This document shows positions 44,302 to 52,549 of a stretch of DNA of 64,000 nt, piece after piece. The notes under the pieces were generated by a model. It was not told where the DNA came from and made no database searches. It worked only from the letters and a program-made list of their open reading frames with translations. Position 1 is the first letter of the stretch, and each line of letters opens with the position of its first letter. This stretch comes from CF-13 sp035279665 (lineage in GTDB: Bacteria > Chloroflexota > Dormibacteria > CF-121). Location of the stretch: the NCBI GenBank assembly GCA_035279665.1, contig DATEHI010000052.1, positions 1 through 64,000 of the forward strand, given 5' to 3'. The position numbers and the translations under genes are program-made.

Positions 44302-45546
44302 GTGAAGCAGTTGCGATGTCGGGAGTGCGGACGATTGCGGGACTTCGAGCCCGCCTACGTCTGCGAGCACTGTTTCGGACCGCTCGAGGTGGCGTACGAC
44401 CTCGACGCCGTCAGGGAGCGGGTCAGCCACGACTCGATCGCGAAAGGACCGAACACCATCTGGCGCTATCGAGAGCTGTTGCCCGCCCCGGACAGCGAGC
44501 CCATCGACCTGGGGACGGGCTTCACGCCGTTGGTGCACGCCCCCAACCTCGGGAAGGTCCTGGGCCTCGATCATCTCTACCTGAAGAACGACACGGTGAA
44601 CCCGACCGGCTCGTTCAAGGATCGCAACGTCGCGGTCGCCACCAACTTCGCGCTCTCCTACGGCTTCGACACGCTCTCCTGCTCCTCCACCGGTAACCTC
44701 GCCGGCTCGGTCGCCGCCTACGCGGCGCGCGCGGGAATGCGCGCGCTCGTCTTCATTCCCGCCGATCTGGAGCCGGGCAAAGTCGGCGCGGCGAGCGCCT
44801 ATGGCGCCACCGTGGTCGAGGTCAACGGCACCTACGACGACGTCAACCGGCTGTGCGTCGAGCTCGCCGACCTATACGGCTGGGCGATCGTCAACGTCAA
44901 CCTCCGGCCGTTCTATTCCGAAGGGAGCAAGACGCTGGCGTTCGAGGTGGTGGAACAGCTCGGCTGGAGGGCGCCCGATCATATCGTCGTTCCCGTCGCC
45001 GCAGGGTCCCTGCTCGCCAAGACCGCCAAGGCGTTCCAGGAACTCTTCGGCGTCGGCCTCGTCGACCGGGTCTCCACGCGGATCCACGCCGCGCAGGCGG
45101 AAGGCTGCGCCCCCGTGAGCACGGCCATCAAGGAAGGCCGCGACCAGGTCACGCCGGTGCGGCCGAATAGCATCGCGAAGTCACTGGCCATCGGCAACCC
45201 CGCCGACGGCCGCTACGCGGCACGGGCGGTGCGCGCCTCGGGAGGGTGGGGTACCGCCTGCCGCGAGGACGCGGTCCAGAAAGCGATGGCACTGCTGGCC
45301 GAGACCGAGGGCGTCCTGAGCGAGCCCGCCGGTGGCGTCGTGGTCGCCGGGCTCGAGGAACTCATCGGGAGCGGGCGCATCCGGCGGGAGGAAACCGTCG
45401 TGATCTGCATCACCGGCAACGGCCTGAAGACGACCGAGCTCTTCGACGTCCGCGATGGGCTCCGGCTGCACCTGGCGAAGCCCCGCGCGTCAGAGTTCGA
45501 GAAGGCGCTGGCTGCTGCGGAAAAAGCCCCAGCCGCGGTCGCATGA
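44302..45546 (+). CDS. thrC: Threonine synthase, long form with N-terminal zinc motif
   Basis: 414 residues from GTG 44302, with AGGAGGAA upstream. The N terminus CRECG ... CEHC (two Cys pairs) looks like a zinc ribbon. The PLP lysine is in NPTGSFKDRN, the phosphate loop in CSSTGNLAGSVAA, with TGNGLKTTE near the end. It converts O-phosphohomoserine to threonine. It is first in an operon with asd, lysC and thrB under a SAM riboswitch, which is unexpected for a threonine-only enzyme. A second thrC lies at 53608-54648. The protein overlaps asd as ATGA. Confidence 0.9.
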   Translation: MKQLRCRECGRLRDFEPAYVCEHCFGPLEVAYDLDAVRERVSHDSIAKGPNTIWRYRELLPAPDSEPIDLGTGFTPLVHAPNLGKVLGLDHLYLKNDTVNPTGSFKDRNVAVATNFALSYGFDTLSCSSTGNLAGSVAAYAARAGMRALVFIPADLEPGKVGAASAYGATVVEVNGTYDDVNRLCVELADLYGWAIVNVNLRPFYSEGSKTLAFEVVEQLGWRAPDHIVVPVAAGSLLAKTAKAFQELFGVGLVDRVSTRIHAAQAEGCAPVSTAIKEGRDQVTPVRPNSIAKSLAIGNPADGRYAARAVRASGGWGTACREDAVQKAMALLAETEGVLSEPAGGVVVAGLEELIGSGRIRREETVVICITGNGLKTTELFDVRDGLRLHLAKPRASEFEKALAAAEKAPAAVA

Positions 45547-46619
45547 CCCAAACGCTCCGGGTCGGAGTCATTGGCGCGACCGGGCTCGCCGGCCAGCAGG
45601 TGCTGGCCGCACTGGTCCAGCACCCGTGGTTCACGGTTGTGGCGGTGGGCGCCTCCGAGAGCTCGGCCGGGAAATCGCTGGACCACGCGCTCCGTGACCC
45701 GTCTGGTGCAAGCCGCTGGTTTGCCGAGGGTCATCCCGATGGGTCGCTGCTGTCGCTCCGCTGCCTCAACGCTGAGCAACTCCTCGCGCAGCCGCTCGAC
45801 CTGGTCTTCAGCGCGGTCTCAAAAGAGGTCGCGGAACTCTGGGAGCCTCGCTTTGCGGAACGGGTGCCCGTGATCAGCACCGCGTCGGCGTTTCGCTATG
45901 ACCCCGATGTCCCGATCTTGATCCCCGGGATCAACGACGCGCATGCCGAAGCGCTGCACGATCAGCGCCGCAACCGCGGCTGGCGCGGCTTCATCGCGCC
46001 GATCCCCAACTGCACGACGAGCGGGCTGGCCGTCTCGCTGAAGCCGCTCCAGGATGCCTTCGGCGTCCGCACCGTGATGATGACCTCGCTCCAGGCCGTC
46101 TCGGGCGCGGGCCGGCAGGACGGGGTGCTGGCGCTCGACGTGATTGACAACGTCATCCCCTTCATCCCCGGTGAAGAAGAAAAGGTCGAGCGCGAGACGA
46201 AGAAGATCCTCGGGCACTGGGGCGAGCCCGCGCAATTTACGGTTTCGTGCACCTGCACCAGGGTCAATGTCCAGGACGGACACCTGGAAGCCGTTTACGT
46301 TGGGACGGAGCGGCCCTCCGATGCAGCGACGGCCACCGCCGCGATGGAGCGGTTCGGCGTCGACGGACTCAAAGGTCTCCCCTCGGCGCCCGAACGGCTG
46401 CTGCAGGTCAATCCCGACCCCTTCCGACCGCAACCACGCCGGGACCGCAACGCGGGCGACGGCATGACGGTCACCGTCGGCCGCGTGCGCGACGAGCCCG
46501 CGCTCCACGGGGTGAAGTACGTCGTGCTTTCGCACAACACCAAGCTCGGCGCGGGCAAGGGGGCGGTCCTTACGGCTGAATGGCTGACGCGGGAGGGATT
46601 TATTGTCAGCAATTCCTGA
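45543..46619 (+). CDS. asd: Aspartate-semialdehyde dehydrogenase (archaeal/fungal type)
   Basis: 358 residues from ATG 45543. Rossmann motif VGVIGATGLAGQQVL, catalytic Cys in PIPNCTTSGL, and TSLQAVSGAGRQDG as in the archaeal/yeast branch rather than the short E. coli type, which also fits the long insert and the catalytic His near PAQFTVSCTCTRV. It reduces aspartyl phosphate to the semialdehyde that feeds Lys, Thr and Met. It overlaps thrC by 4 bases and lysC by 17. Confidence 0.93.
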   Translation: MTQTLRVGVIGATGLAGQQVLAALVQHPWFTVVAVGASESSAGKSLDHALRDPSGASRWFAEGHPDGSLLSLRCLNAEQLLAQPLDLVFSAVSKEVAELWEPRFAERVPVISTASAFRYDPDVPILIPGINDAHAEALHDQRRNRGWRGFIAPIPNCTTSGLAVSLKPLQDAFGVRTVMMTSLQAVSGAGRQDGVLALDVIDNVIPFIPGEEEKVERETKKILGHWGEPAQFTVSCTCTRVNVQDGHLEAVYVGTERPSDAATATAAMERFGVDGLKGLPSAPERLLQVNPDPFRPQPRRDRNAGDGMTVTVGRVRDEPALHGVKYVVLSHNTKLGAGKGAVLTAEWLTREGFIVSNS

Positions 46620-47841
46620 GTCCCTCACGCGACCGATCCTCGTTCAGAAGTTCGGCGGTACGTCGCTCAGTACGCCTGCCCGCATCAAGCGGGCGGCCAA
46701 GCGGGTCGCCGCGAGCCGGCGGACGGGCTACGACGTCGTCGTTGTGGTCAGCGCCATGGGGGACTCGACCGACCACCTGGTGAGCCTGGCGTCGCAGGTC
46801 GCGAAAGAGCCGACCGCGCGCGAGCTCGACCTGTTGCTCTCGACCGGGGAGGGCGTCTCGGCCCCGCTGATGTCGATGGCCCTCAACGAACTGGGCGTGC
46901 CGGCCGTCTCTCTCCTCGGCTTCCAGGCGGGCATCCAGACCGACCAACGCCACGCGAAGGCTCGCATCGTCGGTCTTACCCCGGGTCGGATCGAGCGCGA
47001 GCTGGCCGCCGGGCGGGTCGTCGTGGTTGCCGGCTTCCAGGGCATGGGCGACGAGATGGAAGTGACCACCCTCGGACGGGGTGGCTCGGACACGACGGCC
47101 GTGGCGCTCGCCGCGGCCCTCAAAGCGCAAGCCTGCGAGATCTTCACCGACGTGCGCGGCATCTACACCGCCGATCCGCGATTCGTTCCGAACGCGCGAT
47201 TGCTGCCGCACATCGCTTACCCGGAGATGCTCGAGCTGGCCAGCTCTGGCGCCCAGGTGATGCACCCGCGAGCCGTCGAGATCGCCGAGGCCTACTCGAT
47301 GGAGCTGCATGTCCGCTCGAGCTTCCACGCGGGGCCGGGTACCATCATCAGTTCAGAGGCAACGATCATGGAAGAGCGGAATCGCGTAAGGGGCATCGCG
47401 CACGAGGAGCACGTCGCCCGGCTCTCCGTGGTCGGCGTCCCGGATCGGCCCGGCATCGCCGCCGCCATCTTCGCGCCGCTGGCGGAAGCCGACATCGCCG
47501 CCGACGTGATCGTGCAGACCGCGAGCCACGAAGGTGTAACCGACATGTCGTTCACGGTGTCATCGGCCGACGGCAGGCAGGCCGAGCGCATCGTCCAGGG
47601 CGTCGCCAAAGAAATCGGCGCGCGCACGGTGCTCGCGCAAAACGGCCTCGCCAAGGTCTCCGTGATCGGGAGCGGCATCCGTGGGCAACCTGGCGTGGCG
47701 GCGACCATGTTCCGCACGCTGTCGGACCACGGCATCAACATCGAGATGATCTCCACGTCGGAGGTGCGCATCACCTGCATCATCGAGGCAAGAAAGGTCA
47801 AGGACGCCGTCACGGCTCTGCACGAGGCGTTCAGGCTGTAG
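46603..47841 (+). CDS. lysC: Aspartate kinase with two ACT domains
   Basis: 412 residues from TTG 46603 with GGGAGGG upstream. The kinase domain has VQKFGGTSLS, VSAMGDSTDHL, STGEGVSAPLMSMAL and GRGGSDTTAVALAAAL. The C-terminal part has two ACT domains (ARLSVVGVPDRPGIAAAIF; KVSVIGSGIRGQPGVAATMF), which normally bind lysine or threonine. First step of the aspartate family. It shares the SAM-controlled operon, so control by SAM at transcription and by end products at enzyme level are both likely. Confidence 0.95.
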   Translation: MSAIPESLTRPILVQKFGGTSLSTPARIKRAAKRVAASRRTGYDVVVVVSAMGDSTDHLVSLASQVAKEPTARELDLLLSTGEGVSAPLMSMALNELGVPAVSLLGFQAGIQTDQRHAKARIVGLTPGRIERELAAGRVVVVAGFQGMGDEMEVTTLGRGGSDTTAVALAAALKAQACEIFTDVRGIYTADPRFVPNARLLPHIAYPEMLELASSGAQVMHPRAVEIAEAYSMELHVRSSFHAGPGTIISSEATIMEERNRVRGIAHEEHVARLSVVGVPDRPGIAAAIFAPLAEADIAADVIVQTASHEGVTDMSFTVSSADGRQAERIVQGVAKEIGARTVLAQNGLAKVSVIGSGIRGQPGVAATMFRTLSDHGINIEMISTSEVRITCIIEARKVKDAVTALHEAFRL

Positions 47842-48755
47842 TGTCCAAAAGCGCCGCGGTGCGGGTCCCGGCATCGTCGGCCAACCTCGGACCGGGCTTC
47901 GATGTGCTCGCCCTGGCGCTCGACCTCCACCTCACGCTCGAGGCGCGCGAGTCGCCGACGACGACGATCACCTGGAAGGGCGAAGGCGCCGGGGAAGTGC
48001 CGCTCAACCGCAAGAACCTGATCGTCCGCGCAGCCGAGGAGCCGTTTGCGGGTTGGAGCCGCCCGCTGAGTGGACTCGAGGTTCGCGTGAAGAACGACAT
48101 ACCGATCGGCCGCGGCCTGGGCAGCAGTGCCGCCGGTATCGTCGCGGGGATCACGCTGGGAGCGAAACTGCGCGGCCTGCGAATGCCGGCGCAGCGGCTC
48201 CTCGAGCTCGCCATCCCGCTCGAGGGCCATGGTGACAACCTGGCAGCCGCGCTCTACGGTGGCTTCTGCATCGCCGTCATCGAAAACGGCGGGGTGCGCG
48301 TGCACCGCCTCGACTGGCCAGCCCGCTGGCGGGCCGTCCTGTTCGTTCCGAACGAAGTATCTCCCACTCACGAGGCCCGCCGCCTGGTGCCGCGCCGTCC
48401 AACGCGCGAGGATGCGGTCTTCAATCTTGGCCGGGTCGCGGAGTGGGTGCTCGCGTGCTCCCAGAAGGACCGCTCGCTGGTCGCTAGCGCGATGGACGAC
48501 CGGCTGCATCAGCCCGGCCGGGCGCAGGCCTATCCCTATCTGGACGACACGATCGCGGCGGCCGAACAGGCGGGGGCCCTGGGGGCGGCGCTCAGCGGCG
48601 CGGGCGGCAGTGTCATCGCCGTTGCGGATCGAAACCTGGCGGCCGTCGGCATGGCGATGATCAGGGCCGCGGGCTTGCACGGAGTCAAGGGGAGTATGGC
48701 CATGCTGAGGGCCTCGCCGGCCGGCGCTACCCTGAAAAAAGACCGGTCCCTGTAA
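47841..48755 (+). CDS. thrB: Homoserine kinase
   Basis: 304 residues from GTG 47841 (TAGTG overlap). GHMP-kinase motifs: VRVPASSANLGPGFDVLAL at the N terminus, IPIGRGLGSSAAGIVAGI (phosphate loop) and ALSGAGGSVIAVA at the C terminus. It makes O-phosphohomoserine, the substrate of threonine synthase and, in plants, also of methionine synthesis. Last gene of the SAM-controlled operon. No lid insertion or fusion is seen. Confidence 0.93.
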   Translation: MSKSAAVRVPASSANLGPGFDVLALALDLHLTLEARESPTTTITWKGEGAGEVPLNRKNLIVRAAEEPFAGWSRPLSGLEVRVKNDIPIGRGLGSSAAGIVAGITLGAKLRGLRMPAQRLLELAIPLEGHGDNLAAALYGGFCIAVIENGGVRVHRLDWPARWRAVLFVPNEVSPTHEARRLVPRRPTREDAVFNLGRVAEWVLACSQKDRSLVASAMDDRLHQPGRAQAYPYLDDTIAAAEQAGALGAALSGAGGSVIAVADRNLAAVGMAMIRAAGLHGVKGSMAMLRASPAGATLKKDRSL

Positions 48756-48838
48756 CCCTTCTGAAAGGTTCGCCCGGGCAGACTGAGCCCAGCGTGGAGA
48801 CGTGCTTCTCCATGCCTGCGATTTCAGATGAGAAGGAG

Positions 48839-49210
48839 GTGAGAAGCATCACTCCAACCCAACGCGTAATCACGATTGTCGGCGTCGCCGGATCGCTCAT
48901 CGCGGGCGGCGTGATCGGGGCCACACTGGCCGGTCCGCTGGCGGCCGCGGCGGCGAACACGAGCAATTCGACTCAGCAGATCACGGCAACGGCAGCTCCG
49001 AGCGCGAGCGCCGGTACTTTCAAGTCCAACGAGGACGCGACCCACGAGGCTGGTGAAAGCGCCACCGTCGAGGCCCAGGAGAATTCAGGCCAGCGGCCGG
49101 GCGGCGGATCCGGGAAATTCACCCCGAACGAGAACGCGGCGCACGAGACGACCGAGAGCGCCGCACGCGAAGCACAGGAGAACGCGGGCCAGCGCCCGAC
49201 CGTTCCCTAA
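48839..49210 (+). CDS. Small secreted or anchored repeat protein
   Basis: About 123 residues. A hydrophobic segment (VITIVGVAGSLIAGGVIGATLAG) near the start acts as a signal peptide or anchor, followed by a Thr/Ser/Ala spacer. Two tandem copies of a 27-residue unit follow with the pattern NE-D/N-A-T/A-HE...ESA...EAQEN-S/A-GQRP, separated by a Gly-rich linker. No family recognised. GTG 48839 is directly on a perfect Shine-Dalgarno AAGGAGGTGA (48834-48843), so an unusual ATC at 48848, correctly spaced, may be the real start. A strong hairpin follows the stop. Confidence 0.6.
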   Translation: MRSITPTQRVITIVGVAGSLIAGGVIGATLAGPLAAAAANTSNSTQQITATAAPSASAGTFKSNEDATHEAGESATVEAQENSGQRPGGGSGKFTPNENAAHETTESAAREAQENAGQRPTVP

Positions 49211-49225
49211 CAAACACCCGACATC

Positions 49226-49258
49226 GCATCGGGACCCACCGCAAAGGGGTCCCGATGC
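49226..49258 (+). terminator. Strong hairpin after the repeat-protein gene
   Basis: GCATCGGGACCC (49226-49237) and GGGTCCCGATGC (49247-49258) form a perfect 12-bp stem with a 9-base loop, 16 bases after the stop at 49210. It lacks a T-run, as often in high-GC genomes. Confidence 0.7.
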
Positions 49259-49301
49259 CTCCCTCTGCAAAAGGTCGGGGCGACGGCCTCGTTGTGGCCT
49301 T

Positions 49302-49865
49302 ATGGCGGAGATCGTCTCGGACGAAATCGAGATCGCAGCCCACTGGCCCCTTCCCCGGTTCGGGGTCCACCGGGTCAGGTACGGGATCCCGCTGATGGCG
49401 GCTTCCTACCTCGCACTCGTATTGACGGTGGTGCGGTATCTTCCGGGCATACACGATCCGCGGCTCCTCTACGGCGTTGCGTTTCCGGTCGTGGCGTGCA
49501 TCCTGACTACCTGGGGCGCCTCGTACTACGACGGGACGACGATCATGGCCAACCGCGACCACGTCACTCTGAAGCGCTGGTGGCGGCGGCCGGCGGTTGT
49601 CCCCATCAGCGAGGTCGCTCGGATCGTTCGACTCACCGTCGATGAGCCTACGAAGAACGGCACGACCCCGAGACCCGCGCTTTTCTTTTTCAATTCCAAG
49701 GGCCGCTGCGTCCTCTCGCTGTTCTCGGCTCGTTTTGATGATCGCGACCTGGCGCAATTGTGGTCGACCATCGGAATGGAGCCCGAAGGCAGCTTGGACG
49801 ATCACGTGAAGATCATGAAGCTGGGCGATCGCTTTCCCGGAGCCTTCGACAAGCCCGCCGCCTAG
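49302..49865 (+). CDS. Small two-pass membrane protein with PH-like cytoplasmic domain
   Basis: 187 residues from ATG 49302. Two hydrophobic segments (IPLMAASYLALVLTVV and LLYGVAFPVVACILTTW) are followed by a domain of about 100 residues: NRDHVTLKRWWRRPAVV, then ISEVARIVR, PALFFFNSKGRCVLSLF and DDRDLAQLWSTIGM. The last part resembles the cytoplasmic domain of the protein at 7635-8954. It looks like a bacterial PH-type membrane protein. Function unknown. Convergent with mgsA. Confidence 0.7.
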   Translation: MAEIVSDEIEIAAHWPLPRFGVHRVRYGIPLMAASYLALVLTVVRYLPGIHDPRLLYGVAFPVVACILTTWGASYYDGTTIMANRDHVTLKRWWRRPAVVPISEVARIVRLTVDEPTKNGTTPRPALFFFNSKGRCVLSLFSARFDDRDLAQLWSTIGMEPEGSLDDHVKIMKLGDRFPGAFDKPAA

Positions 49866-49901
49866 AGTCGGCCCCGGCCCTCACTCGCGGAGGGAGCAAA
49901 G

Positions 49902-50357
49902 TCAGCTCGCAGCGGCGGCGCGAAATTCCAGGAGGAGCGGCGAGCTGATCAACACATCCGCGGTCGCGATGTTCGTGGCCAGCGGAATGTTGCAGACGTT
50001 GCAGATTCGGAGCAACGTCTGGATATCGGGATCGTGCGGATGCTTGTCGAGCGGGTCCACCATGAAGAGGACGGCATCGATATCGCCCTCCACAACGCGG
50101 CTGGCAATCTGGACGTCGCCACCGTGCGGCCCGGCCGTCACGCGCTCGACGTCCAGCCCGACCTTGTCGCGCAGCAGGTCGCCGGTCGCCCCGGTGGCGA
50201 CGATGTCGTACTCCTGCAAGCGGCTGCGGTTGAACGTCGCAAAGGCGACCAGGTCTGCCTTCTTGCCGTCATGAGCAATGATGGCGAGGCGCGGCCGCTC
50301 ACGATTCGAAGCTAACTTCACGTCCGAAAGCATACGTCTCCCGTATTTCGAAAGCAT
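49902..50357 (-). CDS. mgsA: Methylglyoxal synthase
   Basis: 151 residues. Turns dihydroxyacetone phosphate into methylglyoxal, a glycolytic bypass. Seen: LAIIAHDGKKADLV, ATGATGDLLRD, TAGPHGGDVQIA with the catalytic Asp, and MVDPLDKHPHDPDIQTLLR. All are diagnostic, and the length is that of the family. The ATG at 50357 is one of two close starts (the other at 50333). It follows trpG after 84 bases and is probably independent of it. Confidence 0.96.
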   Translation of the reverse strand: MLSKYGRRMLSDVKLASNRERPRLAIIAHDGKKADLVAFATFNRSRLQEYDIVATGATGDLLRDKVGLDVERVTAGPHGGDVQIASRVVEGDIDAVLFMVDPLDKHPHDPDIQTLLRICNVCNIPLATNIATADVLISSPLLLEFRAAAAS

Positions 50358-50441
50358 CGGACGCTGGCTACAAAAGCGTGACGGTATCTTTGAATCGATC
50401 GCACACCCCTATTCAACACCCCGATCGCCGCTGCTATTCCC

Positions 50442-51062
50442 CTATTGGTCACCCTGAGTGACGCGCGTATTGCGCCAGTCACGCGCATCCTGCAGGAAAT
50501 TCGTGAGCAACAGATGGCCATGCTCGGTCAGGATCGCCTCCGGATGGAACTGCACGCCGGCGAGCGGATGCTGCCGGTGGCGCAATCCCATCACCGTGCC
50601 CTCCTCGGTCCATGCCGTGACCTCCAGGTGGTCGGGCAGCTTGTCGCCCTCGACCACCAGCGAGTGATAGCGCGTGGCCACGAACGGGCTTGGCAGACCG
50701 CGAAAGACCGATTGCTCCCGGTGAAAAACGCGCGAGACCTTTCCGTGCATCACCTGCGCGGCCCGACGCACCTGCCCGCCGTAGGCTTCGCCGAGACACT
50801 GATGGCCGAGGCAAACGCCGAGCGTCGGCAGGGTCGGGCCCAGCTCGACGAGGAGATCCTTACAGATACCTGCATCGGCAGGTGTCCCGGGCCCGGGCGA
50901 GAGCACAGCGGCAACGGGGCGTAGATGCGTTATTTGCTCGAGCGTGATCTCGTTGTTGCGGTGGACCACCACCCGCTCGCCCAGCTCGCCCAGGTACTGA
51001 ACCAGGTTGTAGGTGAAGGAGTCGTAGTTGTCGATCACCAGCACGACGTCCCTGGGATTCAT
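50442..51062 (-). CDS. trpG: Anthranilate synthase, glutamine amidotransferase subunit
   Basis: 206 residues from ATG 51062, one base after the trpE stop. Class I amidotransferase: VLVIDNYDSFTYNLVQYL, AVLSPGPGTPADAG, nucleophile Cys in GVCLGHQCLGEAYGG, His-Glu in VQFHPEAILTEHG. It supplies ammonia to TrpE and may also serve PabB. A longer frame reaching into trpE is not used. Confidence 0.95.
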   Translation of the reverse strand: MNPRDVVLVIDNYDSFTYNLVQYLGELGERVVVHRNNEITLEQITHLRPVAAVLSPGPGTPADAGICKDLLVELGPTLPTLGVCLGHQCLGEAYGGQVRRAAQVMHGKVSRVFHREQSVFRGLPSPFVATRYHSLVVEGDKLPDHLEVTAWTEEGTVMGLRHRQHPLAGVQFHPEAILTEHGHLLLTNFLQDARDWRNTRVTQGDQ

Positions 51063-51063
51063 G

Positions 51064-52536
51064 TCAGCCCGCGGCGGCGAGCGCCTGCAGCAGCGCGGAT
51101 GCCTTATTGCGCGTCTCGAGGAATTCTTCCTCGGGGACCGAGTCGGCAACGATGCCGGCGGCGGCCTGAACCGTCGCGTTTCCATCCTTGACCACCATGG
51201 TTCGAATCGCGATGCAGGTGTCCAGATCGCCGGTGAAGCTCAGGTAACCGATCGCCCCGGCGTACACGCCCCGCCGCTCGCGTTCGAGCTCGGCGATGAT
51301 CTCCATGGCGCGGATCTTCGGCGCCCCCGTTACCGTGCCCGCGGGGAAACACGCCCGCAGCGCATCCATCGGGCTGCAGTCGGCGCGCAGCCGGCCGGTG
51401 ATGTTCGAGACCAGGTGCATGACGTGCGAGTAGCGTTCGACATTCATCAACTCCGTCACCTTCACGCTCCCTGTCTCGCAGACCCGTCCGAGGTCATTGC
51501 GCCCCAGGTCGACGAGCATCACGTGCTCGGCACGTTCTTTTTCACTGGAACGCAGTTCGTCTTCCATGCGCTGATCGGCCGCCGCATCGCGACCTCGCCG
51601 TCGGGTGCCCGCGATCGGCCGGTAGCGCACCCTCCGACCCTGCACCGTCACGAGGATTTCCGGCGATGTGCCGAGGATGGTGGTGGCGGGCAGCTTGAGA
51701 AAATACATGTAGGGCGAAGGATTAAGCGCTCGTAGAAGGCGGTAGACGTCAAATGCATCGGCCTGGAGCGGCGTGGTGAATCGCTGGGCGATCTGCACCT
51801 GGTAGATGTCACCCGCAAGGATGTGCGACTTCGCCTGCTCGACGGCGTGGAAGAACTCCGGCTGCGACAAGCGACCTTCGAGGCTTAAACCGGCCGGCCG
51901 GTCGGCGGGCTCGAGCGCGCGAAGGCGAACGGTCCGGTTCAGCCGGCGGGCCAGGTCGTCGAGCCGCGCCACGGCTTCGGCATAGCGCGATTCGATCGGC
52001 GGCCGCTGCGTGCGGACGTGGGTGACGAGCTTCAACCGGTGCCGGACATGGTCGAAGCAGGCGAGTGTGTCGGTGATGACGAACACGCCATCGGCCACCT
52101 GTAGTGGATCGGCCGCCGGCACCGGAAGGCGCTCCAGATAACCCGCGGCTTCGTAGCCGAGGTATCCGACCGCGCCGCCGCAAAACCCTTCGGGAAGACC
52201 TTCCGCCGGTTCCGCGGCAAATGTCTGCAGGTAGGCTTCCAGGGCGCGCAGCGGGTCGGCTCCGTCGAGCTCATGGCGGCCGCTGGCATCCTGCACGGCG
52301 GCGCGACCACCCGCGATCGTCACGATCGCCATTGGGTCGGCGGCCACGAAAGAGTAGCGGCCGAGCTGCTCCCCGCGCTCGACACTCTCGAGCAGGTAGG
52401 CGGGACCGTCGCTCGCCAGCGCCGCGTAGGCCGTGACCGGTGTCAGCGCGTCCGAGAGCATGTCGCGGAAGATCGGCACCATCGGCGCGCGCCGCGCGCG
52501 TTCCTTGACCTGGTCGAGCGTCAGCGAAACGGACAC
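51064..52536 (-). CDS. trpE: Anthranilate synthase, chorismate-binding subunit
   Basis: 490 residues. The C-terminal chorismate-utilising domain is intact (FLKLPATTILGTSPEILV, IAGTRRRGRDAAAD, DLGRNDLGRVCETG, SGTVTGAPKI-type FPAGTVTGAPKIRAMEII, RRGVYAGAIGYL). The N-terminal domain carries YLLESVERGEQLGRYSF, part of the tryptophan-binding LLES element. It makes anthranilate with TrpG. It lies 13 bases downstream of hom, an uncommon partner. Confidence 0.95.
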   Translation of the reverse strand: MSVSLTLDQVKERARRAPMVPIFRDMLSDALTPVTAYAALASDGPAYLLESVERGEQLGRYSFVAADPMAIVTIAGGRAAVQDASGRHELDGADPLRALEAYLQTFAAEPAEGLPEGFCGGAVGYLGYEAAGYLERLPVPAADPLQVADGVFVITDTLACFDHVRHRLKLVTHVRTQRPPIESRYAEAVARLDDLARRLNRTVRLRALEPADRPAGLSLEGRLSQPEFFHAVEQAKSHILAGDIYQVQIAQRFTTPLQADAFDVYRLLRALNPSPYMYFLKLPATTILGTSPEILVTVQGRRVRYRPIAGTRRRGRDAAADQRMEDELRSSEKERAEHVMLVDLGRNDLGRVCETGSVKVTELMNVERYSHVMHLVSNITGRLRADCSPMDALRACFPAGTVTGAPKIRAMEIIAELERERRGVYAGAIGYLSFTGDLDTCIAIRTMVVKDGNATVQAAAGIVADSVPEEEFLETRNKASALLQALAAAG

Positions 52537-52549
52537 GCGGCCCCCGTCA

